Positions 4,128 through 6,086 of a stretch of 6,086 nt of DNA are shown here, piece by piece. The notes under the pieces were generated by a model. It was not told the origin of the DNA. It saw nothing but the letters and a program-made list of their open reading frames with translations, and made no database searches. The DNA lies in assembly GCA_022615595.1 (NCBI GenBank), contig JAKEGI010000144.1, positions 1 through 6,086 of the forward strand, in the 5' to 3' direction. The stretch is from Bacteroidales bacterium. Lineage in GTDB: Bacteria > Bacteroidota > Bacteroidia > Bacteroidales > VadinHA17. The translations under genes and the position numbers were made by a program. Within the stretch, counting starts at the first letter, position 1, and every line of letters starts with the position of its first letter.

Positions 4128-6086
4128 ATGAAAATCAGAAAATCGCTGGCAGTGAGGGGTTTTGTGCTCTTCATTGGTGCCGGATCGGTCTTTTCATTGC
4201 CGGCCTCCGGCATTGAGAAGTACAGTGATCCTGCTACGGTCAACAAGAGGATCGAACAGATCAGCCAGGGCTCGGCAGGGCTTGTGAGGGTGCATAAGAT
4301 GGCCGTCTCGTCAGGCGGCACTGATGTGTTAATGATGGAGATAGGTAAGGCAGGGGCGACGATGCCGGCGGTGCTGGTAGCCGCAAACATGTCGGGCACC
4401 GCACCACTCTCGACCGAGGCAGCGCTGTCGCTTGCCTCGCGCCTGGCAGCAGACACGAAACTCTCTACTGCGATAACATGGTACATTATACCTATGGGAA
4501 ACCCCGATGCGTATGCGCGTTTCTTCATGAAGCCGCTATGGTCAGATCCCGGAAACGCGACGCCCTTCAATGACGATACCGATGATCAGACCGATGAGGA
4601 CGGGTATAATGACCTTAACAATGACGGTCTCATCACCCAGATAAGGGTGAAGGCCCATGATGGCACCTGGGTTCCGCTTGAGCAGGACAATCGTCTGATG
4701 CGCAGGGCTGACGCAGCAAAGGGTGAAAAAGGTATTTACAGGCTCTACAGCGAAGGCATCGATGATGACGGTGACGGGCAGTATAACGAGGATGCCCCCG
4801 GTGGAACCAATGTCAATATTAACTTCCCCCACCTCTTCAAAAGCTTCGGTAAGCGCAGCGGGCTCTATCCCGGCTCGGCACCCGAGTCAGAGGCACTGCT
4901 TAAGTTCGCATTCGCTCATCCCGAAATAGCCATGGTACTGTCATTCAGTTCTACCAACTTCCTCCTTGCCCCTCCGCAGGGTGGCAGAAAAGGCTCTCTT
5001 GATACAGAGAACATAAGGATCCCGAGAGAAATAGGAACAGCAATGGGGATGGATGTCTCACGAACCTATACCATGGCTGAGATCATTGAGATGGTTCAGC
5101 CGATGCTGCCGCCCGGCATGACGGCCGATGAGAGCATGATCGCCAGCTTCCTGGGACTGGGTGCCGTGGTCAACCCCATGCAGGAGGACCTGGCATTCTA
5201 CAATGAGATATCGTCAGGGTACAAGGATTATCTCAAAAAGAGAGGTGTCACAGAGGAGCGCTTTGACCCGGCGCAGCCGGAGGACGGATCGTTCGAGCTG
5301 TGGGCTTACTATCATCTCGGGCTTCCCGTCTTCAGCATGGATCTGTGGGCGTTACCCAAACCGAAGGAGGAGAAGAAGGAGGCCAGCGGCCTGACTATCG
5401 AGTCGCTCGAGAAGATGTCATCCGATGAGTTTCTGGCCCTCGGAGAGGATAAGATAAATGCATTCCTGAAAGAGCGAGGCGCTCCGGCACAATACAATGC
5501 CACAATGGTCATGGGAATGGTCAAGAGCGGACAGGTAAAACCGGCGCAGATGGCGACGATGATGAAGCAGATGCCTGCTCCTGCAGCAGATGAGAAGAAG
5601 GGTGACCCGAAGGAGATGGCACAGCTGGCCTTCTCTGACAAGTGGCTGGAGGGTAAGGGATTTGTTCCCTGGAAGACATTCAGTCATCCCTCCCTGGGTG
5701 AGGCAGAGATAGGAGGATTTGCTCCGTTCTCTGACAACACTCCGCCGGCAGTGATGGTTGACTCACTCCTTGACCTGCATCTGCCATATGTTTTTGAGCT
5801 GGTGAAAAAACTTCCCTCCCTGAAGATTGCAGAGGCCAAAGTAACAGGTAAGGGCGGAGGCGTTTACCAGATTGAGGCATGGATCACCAACGAAGGATAC
5901 CTCCCCTTCCCGACAGCCATGGGTAAGAGGAACAAGGTGCCTGCTCCTGCTATCCTGACGCTCGACGGTGCCGGTATGGAGATTCTGTCAGGCAAGAAGA
6001 GAACCCCGGTGAATGACCTGGGCGGGATGAAGTCGGCCAGGTATGTCTGGCTTGTCCGGTCTGCCGGAAAGAGTTCCGTCAGCCTG
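4128..6086 (+). CDS. Secreted M14 carboxypeptidase-like protein, likely inactive; 3' end outside window
   Basis: The frame is open from ATG 4128 to the right edge (653 residues, no stop). A signal peptide covers about residues 1-26 (KIRK, hydrophobic core, FSLPASG), so the protein is exported. The M14 fold is recognised by IIPMGNPDAY (120-129), the Asp-rich loops DDTDDQTDEDG (149-159) and DDDGDG (212-217), DLNNDGLIT (162-170), the GGTNVNINFPH strand (225-235) and ELWAYYHLGLPVFSMDLW (390-407). After that come GKGFVPW (509-515) and the C-terminal sheet domain usual for this Bacteroidota subfamily. The key residues are changed. The zinc motif HGNE-P reads SGTAP (89-93), the third zinc His is Ser274 (LSFSST), the substrate Arg of N-R-N is Ile231, and the catalytic Glu position is Asp405. 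Active members cleave C-terminal residues or cell-wall peptides; this one probably binds rather than cleaves. Residues about 411-505 are Lys/Glu/Met-rich and look inserted. There is no Shine-Dalgarno. Confidence 0.9.
   Translation, partial: MKIRKSLAVRGFVLFIGAGSVFSLPASGIEKYSDPATVNKRIEQISQGSAGLVRVHKMAVSSGGTDVLMMEIGKAGATMPAVLVAANMSGTAPLSTEAALSLASRLAADTKLSTAITWYIIPMGNPDAYARFFMKPLWSDPGNATPFNDDTDDQTDEDGYNDLNNDGLITQIRVKAHDGTWVPLEQDNRLMRRADAAKGEKGIYRLYSEGIDDDGDGQYNEDAPGGTNVNINFPHLFKSFGKRSGLYPGSAPESEALLKFAFAHPEIAMVLSFSSTNFLLAPPQGGRKGSLDTENIRIPREIGTAMGMDVSRTYTMAEIIEMVQPMLPPGMTADESMIASFLGLGAVVNPMQEDLAFYNEISSGYKDYLKKRGVTEERFDPAQPEDGSFELWAYYHLGLPVFSMDLWALPKPKEEKKEASGLTIESLEKMSSDEFLALGEDKINAFLKERGAPAQYNATMVMGMVKSGQVKPAQMATMMKQMPAPAADEKKGDPKEMAQLAFSDKWLEGKGFVPWKTFSHPSLGEAEIGGFAPFSDNTPPAVMVDSLLDLHLPYVFELVKKLPSLKIAEAKVTGKGGGVYQIEAWITNEGYLPFPTAMGKRNKVPAPAILTLDGAGMEILSGKKRTPVNDLGGMKSARYVWLVRSAGKSSVSL

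Noticed and set aside
4121..5880. Several frames on both strands across the M14 gene (for example 4121-4570 and 5312-5641 minus, 4723-4929 and 5161-5394 plus)
   Set aside because: The plus-strand frame from 4128 carries M14 family words along its whole length; these others are shadows favoured by its higher GC.
1..6086. A new defence or mobile system
   Set aside because: No nuclease, transposase, integrase, toxin-antitoxin, reverse transcriptase or STAND-like gene is visible; the genes are ordinary housekeeping and envelope types apart from the degenerate M14 protein.

Overview
The window looks like a chromosomal stretch from a member of the Bacteroidota. Three lines of evidence support this. 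First, upstream of the lipoprotein gene there is a textbook Bacteroidota vegetative promoter on the minus strand (TTTG, 20 bases, TAACTTTG). Second, several genes belong to families I know mainly from this phylum: a DEAD-box helicase followed by a tiny Lys-rich protein, an ECF sigma factor followed by a 'WNWLIP' two-helix membrane protein, and the secreted M14 type with DxDxDG loops. Third, most genes lack a strong Shine-Dalgarno, as is usual there. I cannot name a genus.

Layout, left to right. Bases 2-1192 hold a DEAD-box RNA helicase whose 5' end lies outside the window. It is followed 14 bases later by a small basic protein (1207-1425), probably in the same operon and probably linked to RNA metabolism or cold adaptation. 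Bases 1426-1662 are non-coding and carry decayed 7- and 8-base tandem repeats, plus a possible remnant of an oxidoreductase tail on the minus strand. An NADPH-dependent FMN reductase-like flavoprotein (1663-2223) is on the minus strand. The next gap (2224-2448) holds two more heptamer arrays and the leader of an ECF sigma factor. The sigma gene (2449-3009) overlaps by 8 bases a small membrane protein gene (3002-3316), which makes a translationally coupled pair. A lipoprotein of unknown function (3326-3823, minus) converges on that pair with only 9 bases between. A 304-base AT-rich gap (3824-4127) holds the lipoprotein promoter, a 12-bp hairpin and a small palindrome. From 4128 to the right edge runs a secreted M14 carboxypeptidase-like protein, 653 residues visible and open at the edge.

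The most notable point is that this M14 protein keeps the family scaffold but appears to have lost all three zinc ligands, the substrate-binding Arg and the catalytic Glu. It is therefore probably a secreted pseudoenzyme. It also carries an inserted-looking segment of about 95 residues. Second in interest are the overlapping sigma/membrane-protein pair and the set of unrelated heptamer arrays confined to the gaps. I found no rRNA, tRNA, CRISPR array, insertion sequence or recognisable defence system.
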